A stretch of DNA of 54,135 nucleotides, from NCBI GenBank assembly GCA_009928985.1, contig SABL01000004.1, positions 1 to 54,135 on the forward strand. Direction: 5' to 3'. The stretch's first letter is position 1. Each line of letters starts with the position of its first letter. Origin of the DNA: Clostridia bacterium (GTDB taxonomy: Bacteria; Bacillota; Clostridia; Saccharofermentanales; UBA5734). Below are positions 1-8,213 of this stretch, in pieces. The notes beneath the pieces are model-generated. The model saw only the letters and a program-made list of their open reading frames with translations, did not search any database and was not told the DNA's origin. Both the position numbers and the translations under genes were made by a program.

Positions 1-1
1 T

Positions 2-496
2 GTCGTCTTCATCAATTCCAGCTCAACGGCCATGCGCATTGTCCCCTATTTGAAAGACAAGTCCGTGGTCATCGTGACCAACAATGCCAAACTGATCCAG
101 TTGCCCCACGATCGCACGGTCGAAGTCATCCTCACTGGCGGCGAAGTCTATGGCAACAAACAGTCGCTGATCGGTGAATTTGCCCTGAACACCCTGTCCA
201 AGATCAAGGCGACCAAATGCGTCATCGGTGTATCCGGCATCAGTGTCAAAGGAGGCATCACCACCGAGGTCCTGCCGGAGACCGCCATCAACCAGATGAT
301 GCTTAAGCGCTGCAATGGCAGCAAAATCGTCGTCACGGACGGCAGCAAGATCGGCCGCGAGCGCAATTTCCTCAGTGGCAGCCTCAGTGACATCACCCAC
401 CTGATCACCGATGATTCAGCTGACCCGGACGAACTCGAGCGGTTCCGGGCTAAAGGCCTGAAGATGACCCTGGTCCCATCTCATCCACCCGCCTGA
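2..496 (+). CDS. DeoR-family transcriptional regulator, C-terminal part (5' truncated by window)
   Basis: The reading frame is open from base 2, so the protein starts upstream of the window and the N-terminal helix-turn-helix is not visible. What remains is the DeoR C-terminal sensor domain, a sugar-phosphate isomerase-like fold. The stretch VTNNAKLIQLPHD, the LTGGEVYGNKQSLIG segment, the GVSGIS loop and the VVTDGSKIGRE motif are all characteristic of DeoR effector domains. By family knowledge such proteins repress sugar or nucleoside catabolic genes and respond to a phosphorylated sugar. The effector cannot be told here. The next gene, 83 bp downstream on the same strand, is an unrecognised protein and gives no clear clue. 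Confidence 0.9.
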   Translation, partial: VVFINSSSTAMRIVPYLKDKSVVIVTNNAKLIQLPHDRTVEVILTGGEVYGNKQSLIGEFALNTLSKIKATKCVIGVSGISVKGGITTEVLPETAINQMMLKRCNGSKIVVTDGSKIGRERNFLSGSLSDITHLITDDSADPDELERFRAKGLKMTLVPSHPPA

Positions 497-579
497 CCGT
501 TCAACCGCCCAGCCCCCTGACGAACCTTCCCGCCCTGCTTTGTGTACCAAAGCAAATCTAAGTCAAACCCGGAGGTCCC

Positions 580-1701
580 ATGCAATTTGAAAAGAAATTC
601 CTGACTGAACTCAACCGCTGCTACGCCACTGGCCAGATCGAATACAACGGCGAGCGACTTGCCCTGCTCGCCACCGAAGGCGAAGGTGCCTGTTTCGCCT
701 ACGCTGCACCCGGTTACGACCAGCAGCGCATCGTCTGGTCCGCACCCGGCGGCACCATGAGCTTTGTCCCCCTGTCCGGCACCAACGGCGAATTTCTCTC
801 CAACCAGAAGTTTTTCCGCATGTTCCAGTGGGAGGAAGCCACCATCGTCTGGGTTCGTCCCCAACCAGATGGCACTTTTGCCGTCAAAGAGCTCTTCACC
901 CTGCCCTACATCCACCGTTTTGATGTGTTGACAGCCGCCGACGGTCGCCAGTTCTTCGTTGGCTGCACCCTGGCCACCAAGAAAGAAACCAAGGAAGACT
1001 GGTCTTCACCCGGCAAAATCTACGTCGCCGAGCTGCCGGCCGACCTGAACCAGCCCGTCAACCTGACCGTGCTCAAGGACGGCCTGACCCAGAATCATGG
1101 CTATTCACGTGTCAACTGGAAAGGCCGCGAAGCCTCCATGGTCGGCGCCCGCGAAGGTGCCTTCATCGTCACCCCGCCTGCCGCCGCCGGCCAGGACTGG
1201 ACGATCGAGCAGATCATGGACTGGCCCGTCAGCGACCTCGCTGCCATTGACCTCGACGGCGACGGCGAGCTGGAAATCGCCACGATCGAGGCCTTCCACG
1301 GCCAGTACTACCGCATCTACAAACTCCGCGATGGCCGTTATGAGCGCATCTACGAGCACCCGGAAGTCAGCGAATTCTACCACGTCGTCGTCTCCGCCAC
1401 CCTGATCGGGCGTCCCGCCTTCATCGGCGGCTGCCGGCGCGGCAAACTGCAACTCTTCTGCGTGACCGCAACTGGCGACCAAGGCAGCCGTGCGGTTGAA
1501 TCTGGCACGGCTGGAACCGGATCTGGAGTCGGGGCAGCGGCAGGAGACGAGGCAGCTAGCGAACTGGCACTTGAAACGACCTTGATCGACGAGGGCGTCG
1601 GCCCCAGCAACGTCTCTGTGATCAACGAGTCCGGCCGCGATGTCATCGTCTCCGCCAACCGTGAGAAAGGCGAAGCCGCCCTGTATTTTGTTACGGAGTG
1701 A
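580..1701 (+). CDS. Hypothetical protein with FG-GAP/VCBS-like Asp-rich repeat
   Basis: This 373-residue protein is not one I recognise. The start has a clear GGAGGT site a few bases upstream. There is no signal peptide or membrane segment, so it should be cytoplasmic. Around residues 221-233 the sequence DLAAIDLDGDGELEIA resembles the calcium-binding loop of FG-GAP/VCBS beta-propeller repeats, and similar beta-rich blades (NVSVINESGRDVIVSAN near 346-362) suggest a propeller fold. An Ala/Gly/Glu-rich linker of low complexity lies at about residues 300-325. It follows the DeoR regulator on the same strand and is followed by a strong terminator, so it is probably the last gene of that unit. Function unknown. 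Confidence 0.75.
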   Translation: MQFEKKFLTELNRCYATGQIEYNGERLALLATEGEGACFAYAAPGYDQQRIVWSAPGGTMSFVPLSGTNGEFLSNQKFFRMFQWEEATIVWVRPQPDGTFAVKELFTLPYIHRFDVLTAADGRQFFVGCTLATKKETKEDWSSPGKIYVAELPADLNQPVNLTVLKDGLTQNHGYSRVNWKGREASMVGAREGAFIVTPPAAAGQDWTIEQIMDWPVSDLAAIDLDGDGELEIATIEAFHGQYYRIYKLRDGRYERIYEHPEVSEFYHVVVSATLIGRPAFIGGCRRGKLQLFCVTATGDQGSRAVESGTAGTGSGVGAAAGDEAASELALETTLIDEGVGPSNVSVINESGRDVIVSANREKGEAALYFVTE

Positions 1702-1753
1702 CAGCTGTCGAGTTTTCGCGAATTTTGTCGCGCGATTAGGACTTCTCTCCAGG

Positions 1754-1790
1754 AGCGGATCTGATACACTGGTGTCAGGTCCGCTTTTTT
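1754..1790 (+). terminator. Rho-independent terminator
   Basis: Arms 1754-1767 and 1772-1785 form a 14-pair RNA stem (allowing G-U pairs) with a 4-nt loop, followed directly by a run of six T. It lies 50 bases after the FG-GAP-like gene and closes the DeoR-linked unit before the transposase. Confidence 0.85.
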
Positions 1791-1870
1791 GGTGCGTCTG
1801 TACGCACGATCTCATCTTGTCTGATTTGATTTGCCGGTCAATCCAGCGGCCAGACAAGGAGAATGCGCCC

Positions 1871-2695
1871 ATGCCCAGACCTTTGCGTCAATTTCATCCC
1901 GGCGGCATCTACCACATCACCCACCGCGGCCACAACAAATTCCACATTTTTGAAGAAACGATCGACAAAGCCCATTTTCTCGACATCCTGCGCAAAGTTG
2001 CGGCAGAGACGAGATGCCATGTCCTCTACTATACGATCATGGACAACCACTACCACCTCCTGATCGAGATGCAAGAAGTGCCGCTGGACAAAATGATGCG
2101 ACGTCTGAACACACGGTATGCCATCTATTATGCGAAAAAACATAGACTCAGTGGGTCTGTTTTTGGCAGTCATTACTCAGCAAGCGAAGTCAATGACAAA
2201 AAGTATCTTGTATCTGTGATTCAATACATCGCGGCAAATCCAGTCAAGCCAAATCTCGTACAAAAAATTAATGAATATCGTTGGTGTGCGCATCTTGAGA
2301 TCGTAGCACGCAAGCAGGAAAATATCATAAGCAACCGACTTTTCGAATTACTAGGGGGGAATAACGACAAGGGGAAATCATGTTATTTCAAACTGATTCA
2401 GGAAGCTCAGCAGAAAGTGGAGCAAAATTCTGCCCTGGATTTAAGTCTATCAAATCGACGTCTCAACACACTTGAATCGCAACTCATGTCATTTCTAGCC
2501 AGCCAAAATAACACGCCCACGCTTAAACAGATTCGTTCAAATGATCGAGATCAGATCGTATCTGAGAGCAGGCGGGCTTTTACACGCATTGCTTTCTCAC
2601 AAGGCTATAAAGTAAGCGAAATTGCAAAAGTTCTGAATGTATCCGAACGAAGTATATATGGATGGTGCAAAATGATCGATTCTACTGATGGTTAG
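1871..2695 (+). CDS. REP-associated tyrosine transposase (RAYT, Y1_Tnp/IS200-like)
   Basis: A 274-residue single-strand-type transposase. The N-terminus has the RAYT opening GGIYHITHRGHNK. The metal-binding HUH-type motif MDNHYHLLIEM follows, then the YIAANPVKPNLV segment that carries the catalytic tyrosine region in this family. The C-terminus adds a helix-turn-helix (KVSEIAKVLNVSERSIYGW), as in many stand-alone RAYTs. Start chosen at MPRPLRQFHPGG, where homology begins; an upstream extension of the frame runs through the terminator and is unlikely. By family knowledge RAYTs act on REP-like hairpins. A 42-bp repeat array with hairpin potential starts four bases after the stop codon. The 3' two thirds are visibly richer in A+T than neighbouring genes, which fits acquired DNA. 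Confidence 0.9.
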   Translation: MPRPLRQFHPGGIYHITHRGHNKFHIFEETIDKAHFLDILRKVAAETRCHVLYYTIMDNHYHLLIEMQEVPLDKMMRRLNTRYAIYYAKKHRLSGSVFGSHYSASEVNDKKYLVSVIQYIAANPVKPNLVQKINEYRWCAHLEIVARKQENIISNRLFELLGGNNDKGKSCYFKLIQEAQQKVEQNSALDLSLSNRRLNTLESQLMSFLASQNNTPTLKQIRSNDRDQIVSESRRAFTRIAFSQGYKVSEIAKVLNVSERSIYGWCKMIDSTDG

Positions 2696-2698
2696 GGC

Positions 2699-2833
2699 TC
2701 AGTGGTCGGACATCGTTTGACACTCGTTCCGGAACCGGGCTCAGTGGTCGGACATCGTTCGACACTCATTCCGGAACCGGGGTCAGTGGTCGGACATCGT
2801 TCGACACTCATTCCGGAACCGGGGTCAGTGGTG
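2699..2833 (+). repeat. 42-bp tandem repeat array (three units plus partial fourth)
   Basis: Units start at 2699, 2741 and 2783, with a partial fourth at 2825-2833; the spacing is exactly 42 bp. Each unit can form an imperfect hairpin, AGTGgTCG pairing with CGACACT, followed by CCGGAACCGG. Units two and three are almost identical and the first differs at a few bases. The array directly follows the RAYT gene. It has no stop codons in one frame because 42 is divisible by three, but I do not regard it as coding. Confidence 0.85.
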
Positions 2834-2915
2834 AATTGGGGATCAAAGGAACTATCTATGACTGAGAACCACTGTGGCTGTAGGGTCTTCAGAGAAGGGT
2901 CGCAAACAATTTCTC

Positions 2916-2960
2916 AAACTAGGTCAGACCCTGCCTCCGCACCAGGGTCTGACCTAGTTT
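2916..2960. repeat. Perfect 18-bp inverted repeat (REP-like hairpin or bidirectional terminator)
   Basis: Arms 2916-2933 and 2943-2960 are perfect reverse complements of 18 bp, separated by a 9-nt loop. The core GGTCAGACCCTG/CAGGGTCTGACC resembles palindromes typically found near RAYT genes. The arms end in AAA/TTT, so it could also terminate transcription in either direction. Confidence 0.85.
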
Positions 2961-3025
2961 TCGCAATTCGGCCAGCAAACCCAATGATAGCAAGCGTTTC
3001 AGGGATATTCATTGTTTTAACCATC

Positions 3026-3050
3026 TGACCCCGATTCCGGAACAGGTGTC
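3026..3050 (-). repeat. Inverted partial copy of the 42-bp repeat
   Basis: The reverse complement of these 25 bases matches the GACACTCATTCCGGAACC-plus-GGGGTCA part of the tandem unit (for example 2803-2827) at about 21 of 25 positions. It lies in opposite orientation to the array, so the interval from the array to 3050 is bounded by inverted copies. Confidence 0.7.
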
Positions 3051-3053
3051 AAA

Positions 3054-3102
3054 CCTACCACCTACCACCTACCACCTACCACCTACCGCCTACCGCCTAC
3101 CA
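3054..3102. repeat. 7-bp microsatellite (CCTACCR)x7
   Basis: Seven consecutive heptamers starting at 3054, 3061, 3068, 3075, 3082, 3089 and 3096; five are CCTACCA and two are CCTACCG. Together with the repeats above, this fills the gene-free stretch 2696-3158. I see no supported gene there. Confidence 0.9.
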
Positions 3103-3158
3103 CCAGCGCCACCTACCCCCAGGCCAGTCAGACCGTTCTCGCACGCCCCCCTCTTCGC

Positions 3159-4013
3159 TCACACCTCGATCCCGAACACGGTTTTGACGAGCATTCCGAT
3201 CAGGAAGGAAATGCCGGAAACGCCAAGGCTGATGAGGGTCATTTCGAGGAAACGGCGCCGGAAAGGGGTGTCTTTGGCGACTGAGATGTAGTAGTTGAAA
3301 ATAAAAATGATCAGGACGGCGGCAACAAGGCTGATGCTCAGGCTGATGAAGGGATTGGCCAGCAGCAAAAATGGCAGGATCAGGACAACGACGGTCAGGA
3401 CATAGGCCAGTCCGGTGTATAAGGCAGATTTCAAAGATCGGTCGCGATCTCCTGTTTCCTGGATGGTCGAGAGATATTCACTTGAGGCCATGGATAGCGA
3501 GGCGCTGATGCCCGTGATCAGGCCAGTCACGGCAATCAGTCGGGCATTCTGAAAAGCGAAAGTGAACCCAGCCAGCGCACCGGTGAGTTCGACGAGGGCA
3601 TCGTTGAGACCGAGGACAATGGAACCGATGTAATTGAGCTTTTCCTCATCGATCATTTCGATCAGGCGCTCTTCGTGCGACTCTTCATCCTGGACCAGCT
3701 CAGCAACCTGGGGGTGATCCACTTTCAAATGGGAATAGACATCCACAGCGTTTTCTTCGCCTTTTTCCAGCAATTTCACGCCAAATGTCAAACCAAACAG
3801 TCGAATGATCACGTAGAAAAATACGACTCTGAAACGGTTCGGCCGGACATCCTGGCCCGTCAAACCTTTCAGGGTCTGGTAATGCTTTTGTTCTTCGTCG
3901 CTGATCTGGCGCAAGATATCCCGGTTGTGCGGATCGCGGATGGTCTGGCTTAGCATCCGGTAAATAGCATGCGACGTGATTTCATTTTTCTGTTCAACTA
4001 ACAAAGGATCCAC
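3159..4013 (-). CDS. Ferritin-like domain fused to VIT1/CCC1-type membrane transporter
   Basis: 284 residues. Residues 1-120 form a ferritin-like helical domain with two ExxH pairs (E41-H44 and E110-H113) typical of di-iron binding. Residues 125-284 form a VIT1/CCC1 membrane domain with the segments GLNDALVELTGALAG (135-149) and SMASSEYLS (174-182) and about five hydrophobic helices. By family knowledge such fusions (MbfA-like) export or sequester Fe2+/Mn2+. The GTG start has GGAGGAA 8 bp upstream. It is monocistronic, with no obvious Fur box seen. The domain assignment is solid; the metal and direction of transport are inferred from the family. Confidence 0.9.
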   Translation of the reverse strand: MDPLLVEQKNEITSHAIYRMLSQTIRDPHNRDILRQISDEEQKHYQTLKGLTGQDVRPNRFRVVFFYVIIRLFGLTFGVKLLEKGEENAVDVYSHLKVDHPQVAELVQDEESHEERLIEMIDEEKLNYIGSIVLGLNDALVELTGALAGFTFAFQNARLIAVTGLITGISASLSMASSEYLSTIQETGDRDRSLKSALYTGLAYVLTVVVLILPFLLLANPFISLSISLVAAVLIIFIFNYYISVAKDTPFRRRFLEMTLISLGVSGISFLIGMLVKTVFGIEV

Positions 4014-4102
4014 GGATCATTCCTCCACATCGTTTTCGTACTAACAGAGTAACCCGAATGTGGGCAAATGATCAAATTCAAACGGCTGACAAATCGGAAA
4101 TG

Positions 4103-4483
4103 TCACACCTTTTCCTGGCGGGCCCCTTCATAGGCCTCACGCAGCCAGGCCAAAAGCGTCTCATCCAGATCGGCGGCGGATGTGATCAGGACATGGTGCG
4201 TCCATTGCCCCGGATGTGGTTCGACGGCACTCACGATCCGGGGATGCACCACCTGGAAATCCAGGTAAAAACTGACAACAAAATACGTGTCCGGGCGGTT
4301 TTTCGCGGGCAAAACCGGGGGCCAGGCTGAGGCGAAAGTCCGCCGGGCATAAAAGGAAGCCTGAGTTTTCCGGTACACCACTCGGGTACCGGGCAAACCC
4401 AGGATCCATTGTTCCAGATTTTCATAAACGGGAATCAACGCCAGCTGGTTTGAAAATAGCTGTTGAATGTCCGGGCTGCTCAT
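4103..4483 (-). CDS. DUF5655-type protein
   Basis: A 126-residue protein, starting at MSSPDIQQLFSNQ. The open frame extends upstream into the serpin gene, but homology appears to begin here and 34 bases separate this ATG from the serpin stop codon. No strong Shine-Dalgarno sequence is visible. The stretches TRVVYRKTQASFYARRTFA and VEPHPGQWTHHVLI with the final LLAWLREAYEGA resemble DUF5655 proteins, small predicted nucleic-acid or ligand-binding proteins of unknown role. It is cytoplasmic, with no membrane segment, and possibly co-transcribed with the serpin. Confidence 0.7.
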   Translation of the reverse strand: MSSPDIQQLFSNQLALIPVYENLEQWILGLPGTRVVYRKTQASFYARRTFASAWPPVLPAKNRPDTYFVVSFYLDFQVVHPRIVSAVEPHPGQWTHHVLITSAADLDETLLAWLREAYEGARQEKV

Positions 4484-4517
4484 ACGCAGTCCGCTTTGGC
4501 TGCAATACCCAACCAGT

Positions 4518-5876
4518 TCATGATACGGGTTCAGGCTTTTCGAGAATGCCTGCAAACAGGGGCAGCCCGGTCTCTTTGTCCAGGATGCCATAGACAAAGG
4601 GCCGGTCGAAAACGATCTGGTTCTCAGAGAACGGGATGCTCGTCACGCGCATTTCGACCGAAGTGGCCGCTGCAGCCTCGGTCCCCTTCTCATCCACGCG
4701 GACAAACGATTTGTGTTTGACCTCGCCGATGTAGAGGATTTTCTCGTGGCTGTCGATCATCTGGCTGAAATCAGCCTGGTCCGGCTGGAAGGCGATGTCC
4801 ATGCCCAGCTGGGACAATTCATTGAGCAGGCTGTCTTCGTACCGCGACTCGAACTTGGGCAAAGCCAGATCGACCTCGAGCGAGTCCTGGCGCAACCCGG
4901 TCGCAACATCGCCGAATAAGCGTGCTGCGTCTTGTCCGGCCAGCCACGTCCGTGCGTCCAAACCTTCGTCCGGCAGAATGGCAAAAAAGGCAAACCGGCC
5001 GTCCTTGTATGGCAACCCGATTCCGGTCGCACGATCGAGCTGGTAAAAGTTCATCGTACCGGTCCGGTGCATGAAATCGACTTCCACCTCTCCATCAGGA
5101 GCTTGGAAAGCCTGTGGGCGCGTGTCTGCCTTTTCAAATGGCACGCCCCAGTCGGCGAGAAAATAGATCGCATTGATCAGGAACATGACCGAATCCGGGC
5201 GGATCTGGTCGATGATCTGCTCAATCCGGCCATTCGTGGCCTCGCTGACCCAACCGTTGATCACATCCAGGGTTTTGGGATCTTTGAAATCCAGCTTTTG
5301 CGCAGCTGCGTTGAAATAATCACCATTGGCCTGCAAAAACGGCTGGAAAGGCACAAAATCCTGGTCAAACCAGATCGAATTGCTGATCGAAACAGTCGTC
5401 CCCGCACTGGCACGGTTCAGACCCGTGATCCAGCTGCGCGCTGCACGGTTGACATCCGCGACCGTCAGACCCTGCGCAGCCAGAGCCGCCAGCATGGCAT
5501 CTCGTGTAGTACTATCCGCTCCGTTTAAAGTCATTGCCAGAGCCAGATACACCGAAGCAGGGGAAATCATGAAATTGCCTGGATTTGCTGCTGATTTCTG
5601 GAAAAGCAAGGCCGCAAAGCGTCCCGTCGCGTCCGTCCATCCTGCCGGTAAAGCCTCCGGCTCCACTGGCCAGGAAACGGCCTTGACTGAGGCCATCAAA
5701 TCATTCGCACCAGACACAGGCCGAGGAGGACGGCTCGTTTCGCCGGATGATTCCTGTGTGGTATCAGAAGCAGGTGAGGAAGCAGAACTCGTGCTCGTCG
5801 CCGGACCTGCACAGCCAGAAAGAACCAGCGCCAAGATCGATAGCATCAAGACACCAAATGATAACAACCGTTTCAT
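4518..5876 (-). CDS. Secreted serpin (serine protease inhibitor) lipoprotein
   Basis: 452 residues. The N-terminus is a lipoprotein signal (MKRLLSFGVLMLSILALVLSG, then Cys) followed by a Ser/Thr-rich linker. A full serpin fold follows, beginning near GNFMISPASVYLALAMTLNGA, with ISNSIWFDQ, LINAIYFLADW and the C-terminal FDRPFVYGILDKETGLPLFAG. The reactive-centre hinge EKGTEAAAATSVEM has the Gly, Thr and run of small residues that mark inhibitory serpins; P1 cannot be assigned with confidence but is probably in the RVTS stretch. Start chosen at the ATG with GGGGG 8 bp upstream; a GTG three codons earlier is an alternative. By family knowledge, surface serpins protect gut or cellulolytic bacteria from external proteases. 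Confidence 0.93.
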   Translation of the reverse strand: MKRLLSFGVLMLSILALVLSGCAGPATSTSSASSPASDTTQESSGETSRPPRPVSGANDLMASVKAVSWPVEPEALPAGWTDATGRFAALLFQKSAANPGNFMISPASVYLALAMTLNGADSTTRDAMLAALAAQGLTVADVNRAARSWITGLNRASAGTTVSISNSIWFDQDFVPFQPFLQANGDYFNAAAQKLDFKDPKTLDVINGWVSEATNGRIEQIIDQIRPDSVMFLINAIYFLADWGVPFEKADTRPQAFQAPDGEVEVDFMHRTGTMNFYQLDRATGIGLPYKDGRFAFFAILPDEGLDARTWLAGQDAARLFGDVATGLRQDSLEVDLALPKFESRYEDSLLNELSQLGMDIAFQPDQADFSQMIDSHEKILYIGEVKHKSFVRVDEKGTEAAAATSVEMRVTSIPFSENQIVFDRPFVYGILDKETGLPLFAGILEKPEPVS

Positions 5877-5977
5877 CACAAACACCCCCAGTCAAATCAA
5901 TTAACCATTGGACGCAGGAAACGGTCAAAAAGTTCTGAGTAAAACGAAGGTCTGAGCGTGACCGGTGTTGCCTTTCC

Positions 5978-6002
5978 AAATCGCCAGATTGACCGGCGAT
6001 TT
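5978..6002 (-). terminator. Possible weak terminator after panD
   Basis: Arms 5978-5985 and 5995-6002 are perfect 8-bp inverted repeats (AAATCGCC/GGCGATTT) that include the last bases of panD. Only three T follow on the minus strand, so termination efficiency is uncertain. Confidence 0.4.
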
Positions 6003-6384
6003 ACCCGATCATCCCATGCTCTTCGTAGTAGGTGATCTCCGAGATCACGTTTTTATCATCGACAAAAACAACTGTTGGACGATGGGTCTTGGCTTCTTCG
6101 GGGGACATGGTGCAGAAGGCCATGACGATGACTCGGTCTCCGGGGCTGACCAGGCGGGCAGAGGCGCCGTTGAGACAGATGATACCGCTGCCACGCGGTC
6201 CAGCAATGATGTAGGTCTCCAGACGATTGCCATTGTCGATATCAGCGACGAGCACTTTTTCATAAGACAAAAGCCCAGCGGCATCCATCAGATCCTGGTC
6301 GATCGTGATGCTGCCAACATAATGCAAGTCGGCTTCGGTCACCACAGCTCGGTGGATTTTGGCTTTCAGAACAGACAATTCCAA
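6001..6384 (-). CDS. panD: Aspartate 1-decarboxylase
   Basis: 127 residues, the normal length. PanD converts L-aspartate to beta-alanine, the amine half of pantothenate, in the cytoplasm. The self-cleavage site Gly24-Ser25 in YVGSITID is present and yields the pyruvoyl cofactor. The conserved K9 and the [17 protein letters not shown] stretch also fit. It is the last gene of the coaBC to panD operon, 14 bp after panC, and has a GGAGG-type site before the ATG. Confidence 0.97.
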   Translation of the reverse strand: MELSVLKAKIHRAVVTEADLHYVGSITIDQDLMDAAGLLSYEKVLVADIDNGNRLETYIIAGPRGSGIICLNGASARLVSPGDRVIVMAFCTMSPEEAKTHRPTVVFVDDKNVISEITYYEEHGMIG

Positions 6385-6398
6385 GGAAGGTTCCTCCT

Positions 6399-7334
6399 TT
6401 ATTCGGGCCTGAAGGTAAAATTGTCAATCAGGCGCGTTTTGCCGAAATAGACGGCAACAGCAGCCAGGACGCTGCCAGTGATGGTCTCTATGGGCTGCAG
6501 GGTGTCACTGTCGACGAGCTCGATGTAGTCGATCCGGGCCAGGGGTTCGGCAGCAATACCCGAGCGAATGATGTCGCGGATAGCTGCGGCAGAACGTTCG
6601 CCTGCCTCGAGCGCCTGCCAGGCTTTTTCCAGGCTGCGCGACAAAGACAAAGCCGCCTGACGTTCTTCGGCGGACAGATAGACATTTCTCGAGCTCATGG
6701 CCAGGCCGTCGGATTCGCGGATGATCGGGCAAGGCACGATTTCGACCGGAAAATTGAAATCGGTGACCATCCGGCGGATGATCGCCAGCTGCTGGGCATC
6801 CTTTTCTCCGAAAAAAGCCTGATTGGGCTGGCAAATGTTAAATAATTTGGCTACAACTGTCAAGACACCCTGGAAATGGCCTGGCCGGCTAGCGCCACAA
6901 AGGTGTTCACCCAGCGAACGGATGTCCATGAAAGCCAGGTTGGCGGTTGGGTACATGTCCGCAACCTCAGGGACAAAAACGAGATCGGCACCGGCATCAC
7001 GGCACAGCTCAAGGTCTCGGTCGAGGTCTCGCGGGTAGCGGCTGTAATCTTCAGTCGGGCCAAACTGGATCGGATTGACAAAAATGCTGACGATGACGCG
7101 ATCACAGGACTTTCTGGCTTTTTCGATCAGGCTGACATGACCGGTGTGCAGATAGCCCATGGTCGGCACCAGTCCGATGCTCTCCTGGGCATTCTGGTAA
7201 AACTTGACGACGGTCCTGACGTCTGCGATGGTTTTGGCAATCTCCATGGCTTCCCGTTCGACCCGGGCTTCCAATGCATTCTTGCCCAGAACCGATGTTT
7301 GCTTACTGGCATCAGCACGTTGCTGCTTCTTCAT
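6399..7334 (-). CDS. panC: Pantothenate synthetase (pantoate-beta-alanine ligase)
   Basis: 311 residues. PanC joins pantoate and beta-alanine with ATP. The nucleotidyltransferase signature [10 protein letters not shown] is present, followed by [22 protein letters not shown], the [14 protein letters not shown] stretch and the SSRNVYLS motif. Family homology begins at [12 protein letters not shown] (ATG at 7247), but the ATG at 7334 has the better ribosome site (GGGAGG, 6-7 bp away), giving a 29-residue Lys/Arg/Gln-rich extension. It sits between panB and panD. Confidence 0.96.
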   Translation of the reverse strand: MKKQQRADASKQTSVLGKNALEARVEREAMEIAKTIADVRTVVKFYQNAQESIGLVPTMGYLHTGHVSLIEKARKSCDRVIVSIFVNPIQFGPTEDYSRYPRDLDRDLELCRDAGADLVFVPEVADMYPTANLAFMDIRSLGEHLCGASRPGHFQGVLTVVAKLFNICQPNQAFFGEKDAQQLAIIRRMVTDFNFPVEIVPCPIIRESDGLAMSSRNVYLSAEERQAALSLSRSLEKAWQALEAGERSAAAIRDIIRSGIAAEPLARIDYIELVDSDTLQPIETITGSVLAAVAVYFGKTRLIDNFTFRPE

Positions 7335-7355
7335 CTTCCCGCCTCCCGTTCACGC

Positions 7356-8213
7356 TCAGGCTTGTTGCGTTCCGGCAATTGGCGACTGTCTCAGACGCCG
7401 GGCCAGGTCTGGGTCGAGGGCGACCGTATGTTCAGGGCCTGGGAAGCTTCCCTGGCGGACAGCTGCGACAAAGGATTTCAGCCCTGTCTGTGCTGTCTGG
7501 GCGCCGTCGGCAAAGACTTTGGCAAAGCGCGGCTTGATGTCACCGGACAATCCCAGAATATCATGATAGACCAGGACTTGGCCATCACAGCCGACTCCCG
7601 ACCCGATGCCGATCATTGGAATGGAGACAGATTTGCTGATCACCTCTGCCAGTTCGGCAGGCAGGCATTCGAGGACGATGGCGAATGCGCCGGCATCCTC
7701 GAGGCGCTTGGCATCCTCGATCAGCTGGCGAGCTGCTTTTTCTTCCTTGCCCTGGTATTTGAAACCGCCAAACACGTGGACCGACTGTGGCGTCAGGCCA
7801 ATATGGCCCATGACCGGGATCTGGGCTTTGACGATCGCCCGGACCTGGGGCAATACCGTGGCCCCGCCTTCCAGCTTGACGGCCTCTGCGTTGCCTTCCT
7901 GAATCAGTCGTCCGGCATTGACAATCGCATCGCGGACCGAGGTCTGGTAGGACATGAAGGGCAGATCACTGACCAGCAGGGCGTCTTTGGTCCCGCGGGC
8001 GACGGCTTTGGTGTGGTGCAGCATGTCTGCCATGGTGACAGGCAGGGTATTGGGGTAGCCGAGGCAGACCATGCCCAGGGAATCCCCCACCAGGATGGCA
8101 TCCGCCCCGGCGCTATCCGCCAGGCGGGCCATGGAATAATCATAGGCAGTCACCATGGCCAGGCGTTCTCCGGTGGTTTTGGCTTTCTGGAAAGTCGTGA
8201 TGGTTCTTTTCAT
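7356..8213 (-). CDS. panB: 3-methyl-2-oxobutanoate hydroxymethyltransferase
   Basis: 285 residues. PanB adds a hydroxymethyl group from methylene-tetrahydrofolate to 2-oxoisovalerate, making ketopantoate. Present are [18 protein letters not shown], the metal-binding LVGDSLGMV, the KLEGG motif and [15 protein letters not shown], all family signatures. The ATG has AGGAGG 9 bp upstream and overlaps the stop codon of the upstream fusion gene by 4 bp (ATGA), implying translational coupling. Its product is the substrate for the PanG-like half of that upstream fusion. Confidence 0.97.
   Translation of the reverse strand: MKRTITTFQKAKTTGERLAMVTAYDYSMARLADSAGADAILVGDSLGMVCLGYPNTLPVTMADMLHHTKAVARGTKDALLVSDLPFMSYQTSVRDAIVNAGRLIQEGNAEAVKLEGGATVLPQVRAIVKAQIPVMGHIGLTPQSVHVFGGFKYQGKEEKAARQLIEDAKRLEDAGAFAIVLECLPAELAEVISKSVSIPMIGIGSGVGCDGQVLVYHDILGLSGDIKPRFAKVFADGAQTAQTGLKSFVAAVRQGSFPGPEHTVALDPDLARRLRQSPIAGTQQA

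Noticed and set aside
1105-1872. Minus-strand open frame over the FG-GAP-like gene and its terminator
   Set aside because: Crosses a strong terminator hairpin and is antisense to a gene with a good ribosome site.
2702-3028. Open frame over the 42-bp repeats (repeating GSVVGHRSTLIPEP peptide)
   Set aside because: Exists only because the unit length is a multiple of three; it has no ribosome site and no resemblance to known proteins.
2699-3102. Possible CRISPR array
   Set aside because: Repeats are contiguous with no spacers, and there are no cas genes.
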